DNA of 57,884 nucleotides from Curtobacterium sp. GC_Cur_3 (GCF_026544205.1 NZ_JALNUI010000026.1:1-57884); one strand, 5' to 3'; shown: positions 32,379-41,795, counted from the stretch's first letter. Notes: generated by a model from the letters alone, not told the origin. Numbers and translations: made by a program.

Positions 32379-33452
32379 ATGACTTCCTCGTTCACGCGTC
32401 GTTCGCTCCTGTCCCTCGTGGGCGCCGCAGGCGTCGGCCTCGTCGCCGCGGCCTGCTCGTCGGACGCCCCGAAGGGCTCCGGCGCGTCCTCGGCCGCGGC
32501 CGGTGGATCACGTGCGGCGGGGCGGGCGTCCGGTGCTGCTTCGGCTCCGGCTGCGGGCTCCGGCTCGGACAAGGCGACCGCGAAGGCCCTCACGCCCGCG
32601 CAGGTCCCGCTCACCGGCGGCGTCACGGTCACGGTGACCGGTGCCGGGCTCGCCGCGGTCCGTGGTGTGACCGTCGGCGGTGTCCCCGCCCGCGACGTCA
32701 AGGCCACCGCCACGAAGGTGACCTTCACCGCACCGCACCAGGCGATGTACACGGCCGGGGACGCCGACGTCGCGCTCTTCGCCGACGCGATCGCCCCGGT
32801 GGCCTCGGCGAACCAGAGCTCGGACGGCAACGGCAGCGCGGCGAACGACGGGCAGAGCGGCGCGACCCAGAGCGACGCGGCGACGACCACGCCGGCAGCA
32901 CCACCGACACCGGACGCGTCAGCCGCCCTGGCGACGACGACGCTCGCGTACGCCACGCTCACCGCGGTCGACCGCCAGCTCGAGTACGCGATGCGGCACT
33001 GGAAGGACTACAACCTCGCCGAGTACGGCACCATGAACCCGATCGGCGGCGACTGCGCGAACTACGTCAACCAGACGCTCGTCGCCCGCGGCTGGAAGCA
33101 GCGCGCCGACTGGTACAACCGCTCCGGTGGTGCCGCGCACTCGGCCACGTGGACCTACTGCCCGACGATGGACCCGTGGCTCGACGCCAACGCGGCGACG
33201 TTCGGCCTCACTCGGCGCTCCCTCGACGAGCGGGACAAGGTCAAGGTCGGGGACATCGTCTTCTTCGACTGGAACCACAACGACTCACCGGACCACACCA
33301 CCATCGTGTCCGAGGTCTTCACCGAGCCCGACGGCACCATCCGCATCAAGTCGGCCAGCCACAACCAGGACGGCCCCTACCGTGACCTCGACGAGATGAT
33401 CACGGTGCAGCACCCGGGCGGCACCGCCTGGTTCCACACGTTCGACGCCTAG
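32379..33452 (+). CDS. Exported amidase-domain lipoprotein with IPT/TIG-like domain
   Basis: This 357-residue protein has a twin-arginine signal (TRRSLLSLVG) ending at a lipobox-like VAAAC, so it is probably Tat-exported and lipid-anchored. A Ser/Ala/Gly linker leads to a TIG-like beta-sandwich (PAQVPLTGGVTVTVTGAGL, residues about 75-125), a second linker, and a C-terminal amidase_6-type domain. The latter has the presumed catalytic Cys in GGDCANYVNQT and His in SPDHTTIV. It probably acts on cell-wall peptides outside the membrane. TACGAT at 32364 lies 9 bases before the ATG. Confidence 0.82.
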   Translation: MTSSFTRRSLLSLVGAAGVGLVAAACSSDAPKGSGASSAAAGGSRAAGRASGAASAPAAGSGSDKATAKALTPAQVPLTGGVTVTVTGAGLAAVRGVTVGGVPARDVKATATKVTFTAPHQAMYTAGDADVALFADAIAPVASANQSSDGNGSAANDGQSGATQSDAATTTPAAPPTPDASAALATTTLAYATLTAVDRQLEYAMRHWKDYNLAEYGTMNPIGGDCANYVNQTLVARGWKQRADWYNRSGGAAHSATWTYCPTMDPWLDANAATFGLTRRSLDERDKVKVGDIVFFDWNHNDSPDHTTIVSEVFTEPDGTIRIKSASHNQDGPYRDLDEMITVQHPGGTAWFHTFDA

Positions 33453-33470
33453 CGCTCAGTGCGGGACCCT

Positions 33471-34700
33471 TCAGGGGAACCCGAGGAACCAGAGCAGCAC
33501 GACGGCCACGGGCTGCAGACCCACCCCGACGAGCAGCCACGTCGCCGCGCGCCGCCGTGTCCGGACGAACACGTCCGACCCGAGGACCGGCGCCATCGGC
33601 ATGAGCAACCGCGGCAGGCTCTGCTGCGGCAGGAACACCGCGACGATGTAGAGCGCGTACGCGGCCGTGAACCCCACGACCTCCGGCCCGAGGGCACGGA
33701 CGTCCCGGCGCCGGAAGAACCACAGCGCCCCGAGCAGCACCGCCACGACGAGCACGATGCCGATCGGCCCGAGCCACCGTCCCGCCATCAGGAACCACGG
33801 TGTCAGGGGCGTGAAGTGGGGCCGCCCGACGAACCCCACCCACCACGAGAGCTCCGTCGCCAGGTAGGCGTCCGGTCGACCCGTCACCGCCCCGGCGACC
33901 AGCGGCCACGCGAGTCCCGCGGCGGCGACGACGAGCCCCGACACGACGATCGCCACCCGCTCGCGCCAGGGGAAGTCCCCGGCCTCCCGACCGGCACGCA
34001 CCCAGGCGACCCACCGCACGACCAGGTGCACCGCGAGGGCGACCGCGAGCGCGAGCACCCCGGGTTTCGTGAACGCCGCGACCGTCCCGAGGACCGCGAC
34101 GAGCCAGTACCGTCGGCGGACCAGGGCGAGCAGCCCGCCGAACAACAGCAGCAGGACGGTGCTCTCCGCGTAGGCGACCTGCAGCAGGAACCCCATCGGC
34201 CCGAACGCGAACAGCGCCGTCGCCCAGCGTGCACGGTGCGAGCACCCGATGGCGAGCACCAGGCGGTACAGCAGCACGCACGCACCGGCTCCCGCGATGG
34301 TCGCGACGACGACGCCGGCGGTCCAGAACGACGCACCGGTCAGCGCCGTCACCGCGCGCACGAGGGCCGGGAACACCGGCAGGAACGCCCACGGGTTCGG
34401 CAGCACGTGGCCGTCGCCGTCCGTCGGCAGCGTCCGCGGGTACCCGTGCTCGGCGATGGTCCGGTAGAAGGACGCGTCCCAGGAGCCGGAGAAGGTGGCG
34501 AAGGACGGGTCGCGCCGGTACGACGCGAAGTCCCAGCCGTTCGCCGTCGCGACCACGAACATCGTCACCAGCAGCGCCGTGCTGACGATTCGGGAGCCGA
34601 GCCAGATGAGGAGCGGCGCGGTCCACCCGCTGTGTCGTCCCGTCAGCAGTGTCCGCAGGAGCGGCCGGGAGGACCGGGTCGTCTCCGCCACGCTCGTCAC
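33471..34700 (-). CDS. PIG-V-like mannosyltransferase (GT-C membrane glycosyltransferase)
   Basis: This 409-residue protein has about ten membrane segments and the outward loop motif WDASFYRTIAEHGYP near residue 72, the GT-C signature of PIG-V-type mannosyltransferases. Such enzymes use polyprenyl-phosphate-linked mannose to build lipid- or wall-attached glycans on the outer face. Two GTG starts exist, at 34706 and 34700; the latter is chosen because GAGGAT lies 7 bases before it. It converges with the amidase-like gene with only 18 bases between them. Confidence 0.85.
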   Translation of the reverse strand: MTSVAETTRSSRPLLRTLLTGRHSGWTAPLLIWLGSRIVSTALLVTMFVVATANGWDFASYRRDPSFATFSGSWDASFYRTIAEHGYPRTLPTDGDGHVLPNPWAFLPVFPALVRAVTALTGASFWTAGVVVATIAGAGACVLLYRLVLAIGCSHRARWATALFAFGPMGFLLQVAYAESTVLLLLFGGLLALVRRRYWLVAVLGTVAAFTKPGVLALAVALAVHLVVRWVAWVRAGREAGDFPWRERVAIVVSGLVVAAAGLAWPLVAGAVTGRPDAYLATELSWWVGFVGRPHFTPLTPWFLMAGRWLGPIGIVLVVAVLLGALWFFRRRDVRALGPEVVGFTAAYALYIVAVFLPQQSLPRLLMPMAPVLGSDVFVRTRRRAATWLLVGVGLQPVAVVLLWFLGFP

Positions 34701-34781
34701 CCGCACGATCCTCGCAGACCAGGGCCGCTGTCCGGTGCGCGTCCACCACCAGCGGACACCGAGGCGTCGATGGAGCAGCAG

Positions 34782-34810
34782 CGGTCGGGTCCGTCTGCCG
34801 GACCCGACCG
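34782..34810 (-). terminator. Terminator downstream of the GH2 gene
   Basis: A perfect 12-bp stem (34782-34793 with 34799-34810) closes a 5-base loop. GAGCAG and CTGCTC further extend it outside. It follows the minus-strand GH2 stop by about 30 bases. Confidence 0.75.
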
Positions 34811-34839
34811 TTCCTGCTCGCTGGGGGCGGGCCTCCTGG

Positions 34840-36696
34840 CTAGTGCCCGGTGACCGCGCGCCGGATCTGCTCGATCGGGACCTTCGGGGTGCGGTCGGCG
34901 TTCAGCAGGCCGTTGGTCTCCTGCATCGTGTCCGTGAGCTGCGTGTAGCAGGACCCGGCGAGGAACGAGCTGGCGCGGATCGCGTCGTAGAGCGCGGTGA
35001 TGCGGGTGATCCAGTCGTCGCCGTCGGTGGCCGAGGTGTAGCCCCAGGCGTCCTCGCGCTTCGACCCGGGCTGGTAGTTGACGCCCCCGAACTCGGTCAG
35101 CATGACCGGCTGGCCGAGGTCCTCGGCGCCGCCGACGAGCACGCGCCGGTCGGCCGGGCCCATGCCGTGGAACAGCTCGGTGCGCGCGGCGTCGTCGGCG
35201 TAGGTGGCCGCGAGTCGGGTGCCGTCGCCCTCGTAGTCGTGGACGGTGATGATGTCGGAGTCGGGGTGCTCCCACCCGTCGTTGGAGATGACCGGACGGG
35301 TGGGGTCGATCGCTCGTGTCACGTCGGCGAGTGACCGGGCGTAGGCCTGCTGCGCCGGGACCGTGGCGATGTGCTGCACGCCCCAGCTCTCGTTCGCGGG
35401 GACCCAGGTGACGATCGAGGGGTGCGAGGCGTCGCGCTCGACGGCGTCCATCCACTCCCGCATCAGCCGCTGGACCGCTCGCGGGGAGAACTCGTAGGCG
35501 CCGGGAGCCTCGCCCCAGACGAGCAGCCCGAGGCGGTCCGCCCAGTACAGGAACCGCGGGTCCTCGATCTTCTGGTGGTTCCGGGCTGCGTTGAAGCCGA
35601 GCTCCTTGATGAGCTCGACCTCGCGGCGCAGGGCCTGCCGCGACGGTGCGGCGAGGTGGGAGTCGGGCCAGTAGCCCTGGTTGAGGACGCTGCGGACGTC
35701 GTGGCTGCGCCCGTTGAGCAGGAACGCGCCGCCGTCGATCCCGACCGTGCGGACGCCGAAGTACGACGCCACGGTGTCGGTCGGCTCGCCGGTGCTCGAG
35801 AGCAGGGCGACGGTGGCGTCGACAAGTCGCGGGTGCTCCGGCGACCAGTGCAGTTCGTCCTCGGCCTGCCCGTTCGCCTGACGGGTGAGGGGCACGAGGA
35901 CGTCGAACTCGGTGGCCGTGTCGCCGACGGTGGACTCGATCGTCGCGAGGTGCTCGTCGTGCTCGTCCCAGCGGGCCTCGACGCGCAGCCGTTCCCGGCC
36001 GGCCCGGACCCCGGCGAAGCGGACCGTGAGCCGGAGCGTGGCGTGGTCGACGTTCGTCCAGCGGAGGTACGCGATGGACGCGGTCGGGACGGCCTCGAGC
36101 CAGACGGTCTGCCAGATCCCGGTGGTGCGGCGGTACCAGATGGTGTGCGGGTCCTCGTGCCAGTCCTGCTTGCCGCGCGGCTGCGTCAGGTCGTGCGGGT
36201 CGTCCTCGGCGCGGACGACCAGGGTGTGCTCGGCGTCGGGGTCCGTGCCGAGGGCGTCGGTGACGTCGAACGCGAACGGCGTGTGACCGCCCTCGTGCTC
36301 GCCCATGAACTGACCGTCGATCCAGACCCGGGCGCGGTGGTCGACCGCGCCGAAGTGCAGCACGAGCCGGGGTGCGGCGTCGCCGAGGCCGGCGGCGTCG
36401 AGGTCGGCGCGGGTGATCGTCCGCGAGTACCAGACGACGGGGTGGAAGCCGGGCTCGTCGATGCCGGAGGCGACGGACTCGGGCGGGAACGGCACGGTGA
36501 TGTCCCGAGCGTCGGGGAAGCCCGATCGCCAGGCGGTGTCGTCGCCGTCGTTCCGGAACGACCACGTCCCGTCGAGGTCGGCCCAGTGCTCGCGGAGCAT
36601 CTGGGGCCGAGGGTACGAGCCGTCCTGCTGGGTGGCGAGGGGGAGGCCTGCTGATGCGCTGGTGGATGCGGCGACGGTGCCGTCGAGCGTGCTCAT
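34840..36696 (-). CDS. Glycoside hydrolase family 2 protein (beta-galactosidase/glucuronidase type)
   Basis: This protein of about 618 residues has the GH2 three-part layout. The sugar-binding jelly roll contains GTWSFRNDGDD and HFGAVDHRARVWIDGQFMGEHEGGHTPF. An immunoglobulin-like domain comes next, and the TIM barrel has LIKELGFNAARNHQKIEDPRFLYWADRLG. The acid/base Glu lies in WVPANESWG and the nucleophile Glu in VMLTEFGG. No signal peptide is seen, so it acts inside the cell on imported oligosaccharides or glycosides. An in-frame ATG at 36714 is an equally possible start. A small palindrome just upstream suggests repression by an unlinked regulator. Confidence 0.9.
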   Translation of the reverse strand: MSTLDGTVAASTSASAGLPLATQQDGSYPRPQMLREHWADLDGTWSFRNDGDDTAWRSGFPDARDITVPFPPESVASGIDEPGFHPVVWYSRTITRADLDAAGLGDAAPRLVLHFGAVDHRARVWIDGQFMGEHEGGHTPFAFDVTDALGTDPDAEHTLVVRAEDDPHDLTQPRGKQDWHEDPHTIWYRRTTGIWQTVWLEAVPTASIAYLRWTNVDHATLRLTVRFAGVRAGRERLRVEARWDEHDEHLATIESTVGDTATEFDVLVPLTRQANGQAEDELHWSPEHPRLVDATVALLSSTGEPTDTVASYFGVRTVGIDGGAFLLNGRSHDVRSVLNQGYWPDSHLAAPSRQALRREVELIKELGFNAARNHQKIEDPRFLYWADRLGLLVWGEAPGAYEFSPRAVQRLMREWMDAVERDASHPSIVTWVPANESWGVQHIATVPAQQAYARSLADVTRAIDPTRPVISNDGWEHPDSDIITVHDYEGDGTRLAATYADDAARTELFHGMGPADRRVLVGGAEDLGQPVMLTEFGGVNYQPGSKREDAWGYTSATDGDDWITRITALYDAIRASSFLAGSCYTQLTDTMQETNGLLNADRTPKVPIEQIRRAVTGH

Positions 36697-36717
36697 GCAC
36701 CCATGCTGACGCATCGG

Positions 36718-36729
36718 TACATCGTTGTA
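36718..36729. promoter_or_regulatory. Candidate operator upstream of the GH2 gene
   Basis: TACA-TCGT-TGTA, followed by AA, resembles a LacI-family half-site arrangement (TGTAAACG is embedded at 36726-36733). It overlaps the likely promoter. No LacI-type gene is in the window. Confidence 0.35.
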
Positions 36730-36781
36730 AACGGTCCGCGAGTCCTGACGGGCACCTGGCCGCACGCGGATCGGCTCCGCG

Positions 36782-37237
36782 TCAGGCGATCGCGGCGGCG
36801 CGGGTCAGCACCATGACGTCCATGCGCCCCTGCTGGACGACCTCGTCGTGCTGGTTCCGGAGCGTGACCAGGCGTTCGACGATGCCGGTCGTGCCCGAGC
36901 TGGTCAGACGCGTCGACAGGATCTCGACCTGACAGGTGACGGTGTCGCCGATGAAGACCGGGGCCGTGAAGCGCCACTGGTCGATCCCGAGCAACGCGAC
37001 CGCGGAGCCCTCGAACACGCCGGTCCTGGCGATGAGCCCCACGCAGAGCGAGGCGCCGAGCATCCCGTGCACGATCCGCTGGCCGTACCGGGTGCGGGCG
37101 GCGAACTCCACGTCCGTGTGCACCTGGTTGTTGTCGTTCGTCCACGAGGCGAACGACACCACGTCGGCCTCGGTGATCGTGCGACCAGGGGTCGTGAAGG
37201 TCTGTCCGGCGGCGAGGTCCTCGAGGTAGTGCGGCAC
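36782..37237 (-). CDS. MaoC family dehydratase (hotdog fold)
   Basis: This 151-residue protein is a single hotdog domain with the hydratase motif: NDNNQVHTDVEFAARTRYGQRIVHGMLGASL (residues about 34-64), whose Asp and His act in hydration of enoyl-CoA. Length and motif match MaoC-like (R)-specific enoyl-CoA hydratases. The GTG start at 37235-37237 lies 4 bases after the CHAD-protein stop and uses GAGGATGAGGG as ribosome site, so translation is probably coupled. Confidence 0.9.
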   Translation of the reverse strand: MPHYLEDLAAGQTFTTPGRTITEADVVSFASWTNDNNQVHTDVEFAARTRYGQRIVHGMLGASLCVGLIARTGVFEGSAVALLGIDQWRFTAPVFIGDTVTCQVEILSTRLTSSGTTGIVERLVTLRNQHDEVVQQGRMDVMVLTRAAAIA

Positions 37238-37241
37238 ACCC

Positions 37242-38831
37242 TCATCCTCGCAGAGCGGCACCGAGCCGGGCGAGCAGTCGGCGACCCTCGGCGACCTGCC
37301 GCTCGACCACCAGGCGTTCGGTCGTCGCCAGCACCCCGATCCCGAACGCCCCGGACTCGGACGCCGCACGCGCATCCCCCGTCGCTGCCCGGCGGTGTGC
37401 CTCGGCAGCGTGGGCGGCGTCGAGCGCGTCCCCGAGCGTGTCCTGCACCCGCCGCAACCGCCCGAGGCGCCGCTTCCCGAGGTCCGCCGTGTCACCCGCC
37501 GCCTGCAGCGCGTACCGCAGGCGGCGCGCTCCCTTCCGCTGTCCGTGCAGCACCTCGAGGTCCTGGTCGCCGGCACCCGAGCCGGCCAAGGGGTCCTCGA
37601 GCAGCGCCAGGACCCGCCGTCGCTCCCGCCGGATGCGCTTCGTCACGAACGTGGCGGCGGTGTCGGTGGCGTGCGGCCCCGGGGGAGCGGTCTCGACCAG
37701 GTCGTCCAGTGCGTCGAGCGTCTGGAACCACACGGCGGAGCCCATGACCCGCCAGAGCTCGGCCGCCGTCGTCCTGCGGTGGTCCTCGAACCGTGCGCCG
37801 AGTCGGTCGAGCGTGCGGGCGTCGACGTAGCCCGCCGGTGCCCGCGACGCCGAGCGGAGCAGTCGGTCGAGGAGCACCTCGGCGTCCCGCGCTGCTCCGG
37901 CCACGCCGCCGACCTCGGCCAGCCGACCGCGGAGCTGCTCGGTGGCGTCCCGGTCGAGCGCCCCGCGGAACACCGCCAGCACGCTGCGGAGTCGGCGCAG
38001 CACCTTCCGCAGCTCGTGGACGGCCTCCCGTTCGTCCGCCCGCACCCGTGGGTCGATCGTGACGAGCTCAGCGCGGAGGCCCGCCACGACCTCGCGCACG
38101 AACGCCGCCGCCGTGCCCCGTCGGGGTCGTCGGCTCGTGTCGACCGCCGGACGACGGACCGGCGCCAGTCGCGGGACGGGGTCGTTCGGTCCGCGACCGG
38201 GGTCCTCGGCCGCGTCGAGGAGCGCTCGCTCGACCGCTCGGGAGACGGAGCCCGGGTCCCCGTCGTCCGTCAGCGCCCACCACCGTGCGCTGCGGAGGAG
38301 TGCCGTGTCCGGGTCGCCCTCGTCCACGCGCACGTCGGCGACCTCGGCGCGGACCCGGCCGTCCTTGCCGCGCAGGACCACGAGCGTGGTCGAGGTGTCC
38401 CGGACCCGGACGACCTGCAGGGGCTGTCCGCGTAGGAACACCTCGACGGCGTCCCGCGGCGGACCCGGTTGCCCAGCACCGTCCAGCGGCAGCGGCAGCG
38501 GCACCGGCCCGTCCCCGCGGTCGATCGACCACGCACCGGCTACCCCGTCCCCGTCCGCACCGCCGCCCGCACCCGGACCCGCGCCGACGCCCGGACCCGC
38601 ACCATCGCCCGCGGGACCCTCCGCCCGAAGAAGCTCGACGCCCGCGAACGCCAGGGTCCGTCCCGCCGTGTCCCACAGGGTCTCGCGGGCCGTGAGCGGT
38701 GGCGTCCGCTCGACGGCATGGGCGTAGGGCTCGAGCGCCGGGAGCCGTCGGTCGTCCGGGATGCGCCAGGACCGGCGCGGCTCGGCGAGTGCTCCGGCGG
38801 TGGTGTCGCTGGGTGCGTTCGGGGTGTCCAT
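37242..38831 (-). CDS. CHAD domain protein with degenerate CYTH-like N-terminus
   Basis: This 529-residue protein ends in a CHAD domain (residues about 230-529): long helices with conserved His and Arg (VHELRKVLRRLRSVLAVFRG, KRIRRERRRV, LHGQRKGARRLRYALQ) that bind polyphosphate in known members. The first 200 residues resemble the second half of a CYTH triphosphatase domain (VRVRDTSTTLVVLRGKDGRVRAEVADVRVDEG), but I see no ExExK catalytic motif. A Gly/Ala/Pro insert of about 28 residues lies near position 72. Likely role: polyphosphate or phosphate-granule binding. The gene precedes maoC-like by 4 bases. Confidence 0.85.
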   Translation of the reverse strand: MDTPNAPSDTTAGALAEPRRSWRIPDDRRLPALEPYAHAVERTPPLTARETLWDTAGRTLAFAGVELLRAEGPAGDGAGPGVGAGPGAGGGADGDGVAGAWSIDRGDGPVPLPLPLDGAGQPGPPRDAVEVFLRGQPLQVVRVRDTSTTLVVLRGKDGRVRAEVADVRVDEGDPDTALLRSARWWALTDDGDPGSVSRAVERALLDAAEDPGRGPNDPVPRLAPVRRPAVDTSRRPRRGTAAAFVREVVAGLRAELVTIDPRVRADEREAVHELRKVLRRLRSVLAVFRGALDRDATEQLRGRLAEVGGVAGAARDAEVLLDRLLRSASRAPAGYVDARTLDRLGARFEDHRRTTAAELWRVMGSAVWFQTLDALDDLVETAPPGPHATDTAATFVTKRIRRERRRVLALLEDPLAGSGAGDQDLEVLHGQRKGARRLRYALQAAGDTADLGKRRLGRLRRVQDTLGDALDAAHAAEAHRRAATGDARAASESGAFGIGVLATTERLVVERQVAEGRRLLARLGAALRG

Positions 38832-38960
38832 GGCGACAGTGTCGTCCGGCGCGGCTCGGTCGGCACCGGGGGAGACGCAGCCTGTGGAGAGAGGAGCACG
38901 GGGCACGCGTTGTGGAGGACCTGTGACGGCCGGTGCCGCCGTCGCGTAGCGTCCTGAGGC

Positions 38961-40244
38961 ATGACCGACGTCGCACAGTGGATGGCTCAGCAGCGCTGGT
39001 ACGCGGCGAAGGGTGGTGTCCCCGACCTCCGCACGATCGCCGAGATCGACGAGACCACCGACGAAGCACAGGTGACGACACGCTTCGTCATCGACGACGC
39101 CGCCACCGGAGCGGTGCTCTACCAGGTGCCCGTCACCGAGCACAGCGCACCTGTCCCCGAGCTCGAGCCCGCCCGGATCGACCCGGAGGGCACGCAGTAC
39201 GACGGCCCCCACGACCCGGCCTACGCACGCTGGCTCCTCGGGCGCATCGACGCCGGTGAGGAGTCCCTGCGACCGATCGGCCGCGTCACGAGCGCCCGCG
39301 TGCTGCGCGGAGAACAGTCCAACACCTCGATCATCTGCGAGACCGAAGACAACGGCACCGTCATCGTCAAGGTGTTCCGCGTGCTGCACCACGGCGACAA
39401 CCCGGACGTCACGACCCAGCAGGCCCTCTCGGCGGCCGGTTCCGCCCGGGTCCCGCGGGTCTTCGGCGCGCTGCACGGCGAGTGGCCGGACACCGGCCGC
39501 GATGACGGCATGGCGAGCGGGCACCTCGCGTTCGCCCAGGAGTTCCTGCCCGGCCTCGACGACGCCTGGCGCGTCGCGCTCGACGACGCCCGCCGTGGCG
39601 ACTCGTTCGCGGACGGAGCCGACCGGCTCGGTGCCGCGCTCGCCGAGATCCATGTGACCCTCGCGGGCGTGATGCCGACCGTGCCCGCCAGCCCGGACCG
39701 CGTCGCCACGGCCATCGAGACCATGCGCAGCCGACTCGACACCGCTGCCGCCGAGGTCCCCGCGATCGCCGAGCACGCCGACGCCGTCCGCGCCGTCTAC
39801 GAACGCGCAGCAGCGGTCGAGTGGCCGGCGCTCCAGCGCATCCACGGCGACCTGCACCTCGGCCAGGTGCTCTCGGCACCGGAGCCCCGCGGCTGGGTCT
39901 TCCTCGACTTCGAGGGCGAGCCCCTCCGCCCGCTCGACGAGCGCTCGCTGCCCGACGTGCCCCTGCGTGACGTCGCCGGCATGCTCCGGTCCTTCGACTA
40001 CGTCGCCGGCGCACTCGCGCACGACGACGACCCGGTGGACGCGGCCGACTGGGCCCGCGAGGCCCGCGCCGCCTTCCTCGACGGCTACCAGCGCGGGATC
40101 GGCGCCGACCTCAGCGCGCACCACGCGGTCCTCGACGCGTTCGAGGTCGACAAGGCCGTCTACGAAGTGGTCTACGAAGCGCGCAACCGGCCGACCTGGG
40201 TCGGCATCCCCGTGGCAGCGGTGGAGCGCCTGGTCGCGTCCTGA
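38961..40244 (+). CDS. Maltokinase-like sugar kinase (Mak/GlcNK group)
   Basis: This 427-residue protein has a maltokinase-type N-terminal cap (QRWYAAKGG near residue 11) and an APH-like kinase domain. The latter contains SNTSIICE, VIVKVFR (ATP Lys), RIHGDLHLGQVL (catalytic Asp), FLDFEGEPLRPLDERS (metal Asp) and PLRDVAGMLRSFDY. The group includes Mak, which makes maltose 1-phosphate for GlgE, and orphan glucosamine kinases. No treS or glgE is adjacent, so the substrate is uncertain. TAGCGT lies 8 bases and CTGAGG about 2 bases before the ATG. Confidence 0.87.
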   Translation: MTDVAQWMAQQRWYAAKGGVPDLRTIAEIDETTDEAQVTTRFVIDDAATGAVLYQVPVTEHSAPVPELEPARIDPEGTQYDGPHDPAYARWLLGRIDAGEESLRPIGRVTSARVLRGEQSNTSIICETEDNGTVIVKVFRVLHHGDNPDVTTQQALSAAGSARVPRVFGALHGEWPDTGRDDGMASGHLAFAQEFLPGLDDAWRVALDDARRGDSFADGADRLGAALAEIHVTLAGVMPTVPASPDRVATAIETMRSRLDTAAAEVPAIAEHADAVRAVYERAAAVEWPALQRIHGDLHLGQVLSAPEPRGWVFLDFEGEPLRPLDERSLPDVPLRDVAGMLRSFDYVAGALAHDDDPVDAADWAREARAAFLDGYQRGIGADLSAHHAVLDAFEVDKAVYEVVYEARNRPTWVGIPVAAVERLVAS

Positions 40245-40265
40245 GGGCCCTGGTCGCGACCACCT

Positions 40266-40313
40266 GACGGACGGGAGGCCCGGTGCCAGCTGGCACCGGG
40301 CCTCCCGTCCGTC
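40266..40313. repeat. Dispersed GGGAGGCCCG palindrome, perfect 48-bp copy
   Basis: The halves 40266-40289 and 40290-40313 are exact reverse complements with CAGCTG at the centre. It follows the kinase gene by 21 bases and probably also terminates it. With the copy at 9501 it is the most symmetrical member of the family. Confidence 0.9.
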
Positions 40314-40355
40314 CCGTGCGCACGTTCCGACCCATCGCGCGTGCGTCAGACAGCG

Positions 40356-40402
40356 GAAACGCGCGTAGCGGGTCCGATCTTCCGACCCTGTACGCGCGTT
40401 TC
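40356..40402. repeat. Intergenic inverted repeat (CGCGCGT...GACC type), second copy
   Basis: Arms 40356-40374 and 40384-40402 pair over 19 bp with 2 mismatches around a 9-base loop ending TCTTCC. The core arms and loop resemble the element at 1428-1466. A further TCGACCTCCGACGCGCG half lies directly downstream. Confidence 0.6.
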
Positions 40403-40453
40403 GACCTCCGACGCGCGATCGCACCCACGGGTCGGGCGTGCGCATCGCCCCCG

Positions 40454-40825
40454 TCAGTTGACGGGACCGGTGTACTTCTCCCCGGGGCCGGCGCCCGGTG
40501 CGTCGGGGATGGCGGACGCCTCGCGGAACGCGAGCTGCACCGAGCGCAGGCCGTCGCGCAGCGGACGGGCGTGGTGGTCGCCGATCTCGGTCGCCGCCGC
40601 GGTGACCAGGCCGGCCAGGGCGGTGATGAGCTTGCGCGCCTCGTCCAGGTCGGTCTGCTGCTGCGGGTCGTCGGCGAGCCCGACCTTCACGGCTGCGGCG
40701 CTGAGCAGGTGCACGGCCACGGTGTTGATGAGCTCGACCGCGGGGACCTCTGCGATGTCGCGAGCGGCGTCGATGTCGTCGATGGAGGCCTCGGTGGCGA
40801 GGTCGTTGGGCGGGGTGTCGGTCAC
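40454..40825 (-). CDS. DUF1844 domain protein
   Basis: This 123-residue protein matches DUF1844: DIDAARDIAEVPAVELINTVAVHLLSAAAVKVGLA, then DLDEARKLITALAGLV, LRDGLRSVQLAFREAS and the ending GPGEKYTGPVN. The family is usually found beside infC in Actinobacteria, as here, divergent by 313 bases. Its function is unknown. The GTG start (40823-40825) has an AGAGGAG ribosome site. Confidence 0.88.
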   Translation of the reverse strand: MTDTPPNDLATEASIDDIDAARDIAEVPAVELINTVAVHLLSAAAVKVGLADDPQQQTDLDEARKLITALAGLVTAAATEIGDHHARPLRDGLRSVQLAFREASAIPDAPGAGPGEKYTGPVN

Positions 40826-40838
40826 GGTGCTCCTCTGC

Positions 40839-41138
40839 TAGACTCTCCGCGGCAGATGCTGTCCGCGTGCCCGGTGTGTTCTCGAACGAACCGGACCTGC
40901 AGACCGCATCACGAAGAGGAGTCACTCCCACCCGCGGCCACGAACCACCAGGCTACCGGGTCACCACCGCTCCACCGGAGTCCATGCAGTCACTGCACGG
41001 GCACCGGCAGTCCGGATCACTGATCCGGAGTCGGGCGGCTGCCGAACGGGTCGTGTACCCGTGCGTCAGATCTCCTCTCTCGTGCCGTCGTCCAGGCGAA
41101 TGCCCCGGACGGCCACCACCAGATTGAAGGAGCTCCGC
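40839..41138 (+). promoter_or_regulatory. Promoter and long leader of infC-rpmI-rplT
   Basis: TAGACT at 40839-40844 is a good -10 element; no convincing -35 is seen. About 285 bases of leader follow before infC, with no gene. It contains hairpins such as a perfect 9-bp stem (41011-41019 with 41021-41029, one-base loop) and ACGGGT...ACCCGT near 41046-41062. Long leaders before infC often carry L20- or IF3-dependent control, but I cannot match a known class. Confidence 0.5.
41127..41132 (+). promoter_or_regulatory. Ribosome binding site that sets an ATC start for infC
   Basis: AAGGAG lies 6 bases before the codon ATC at 41139, the ideal spacing. The nearest in-frame ATG (41100) lies upstream of this site and has none of its own. 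This points to an AUC start codon. Confidence 0.7.
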
Positions 41139-41795
<657 letters not shown>

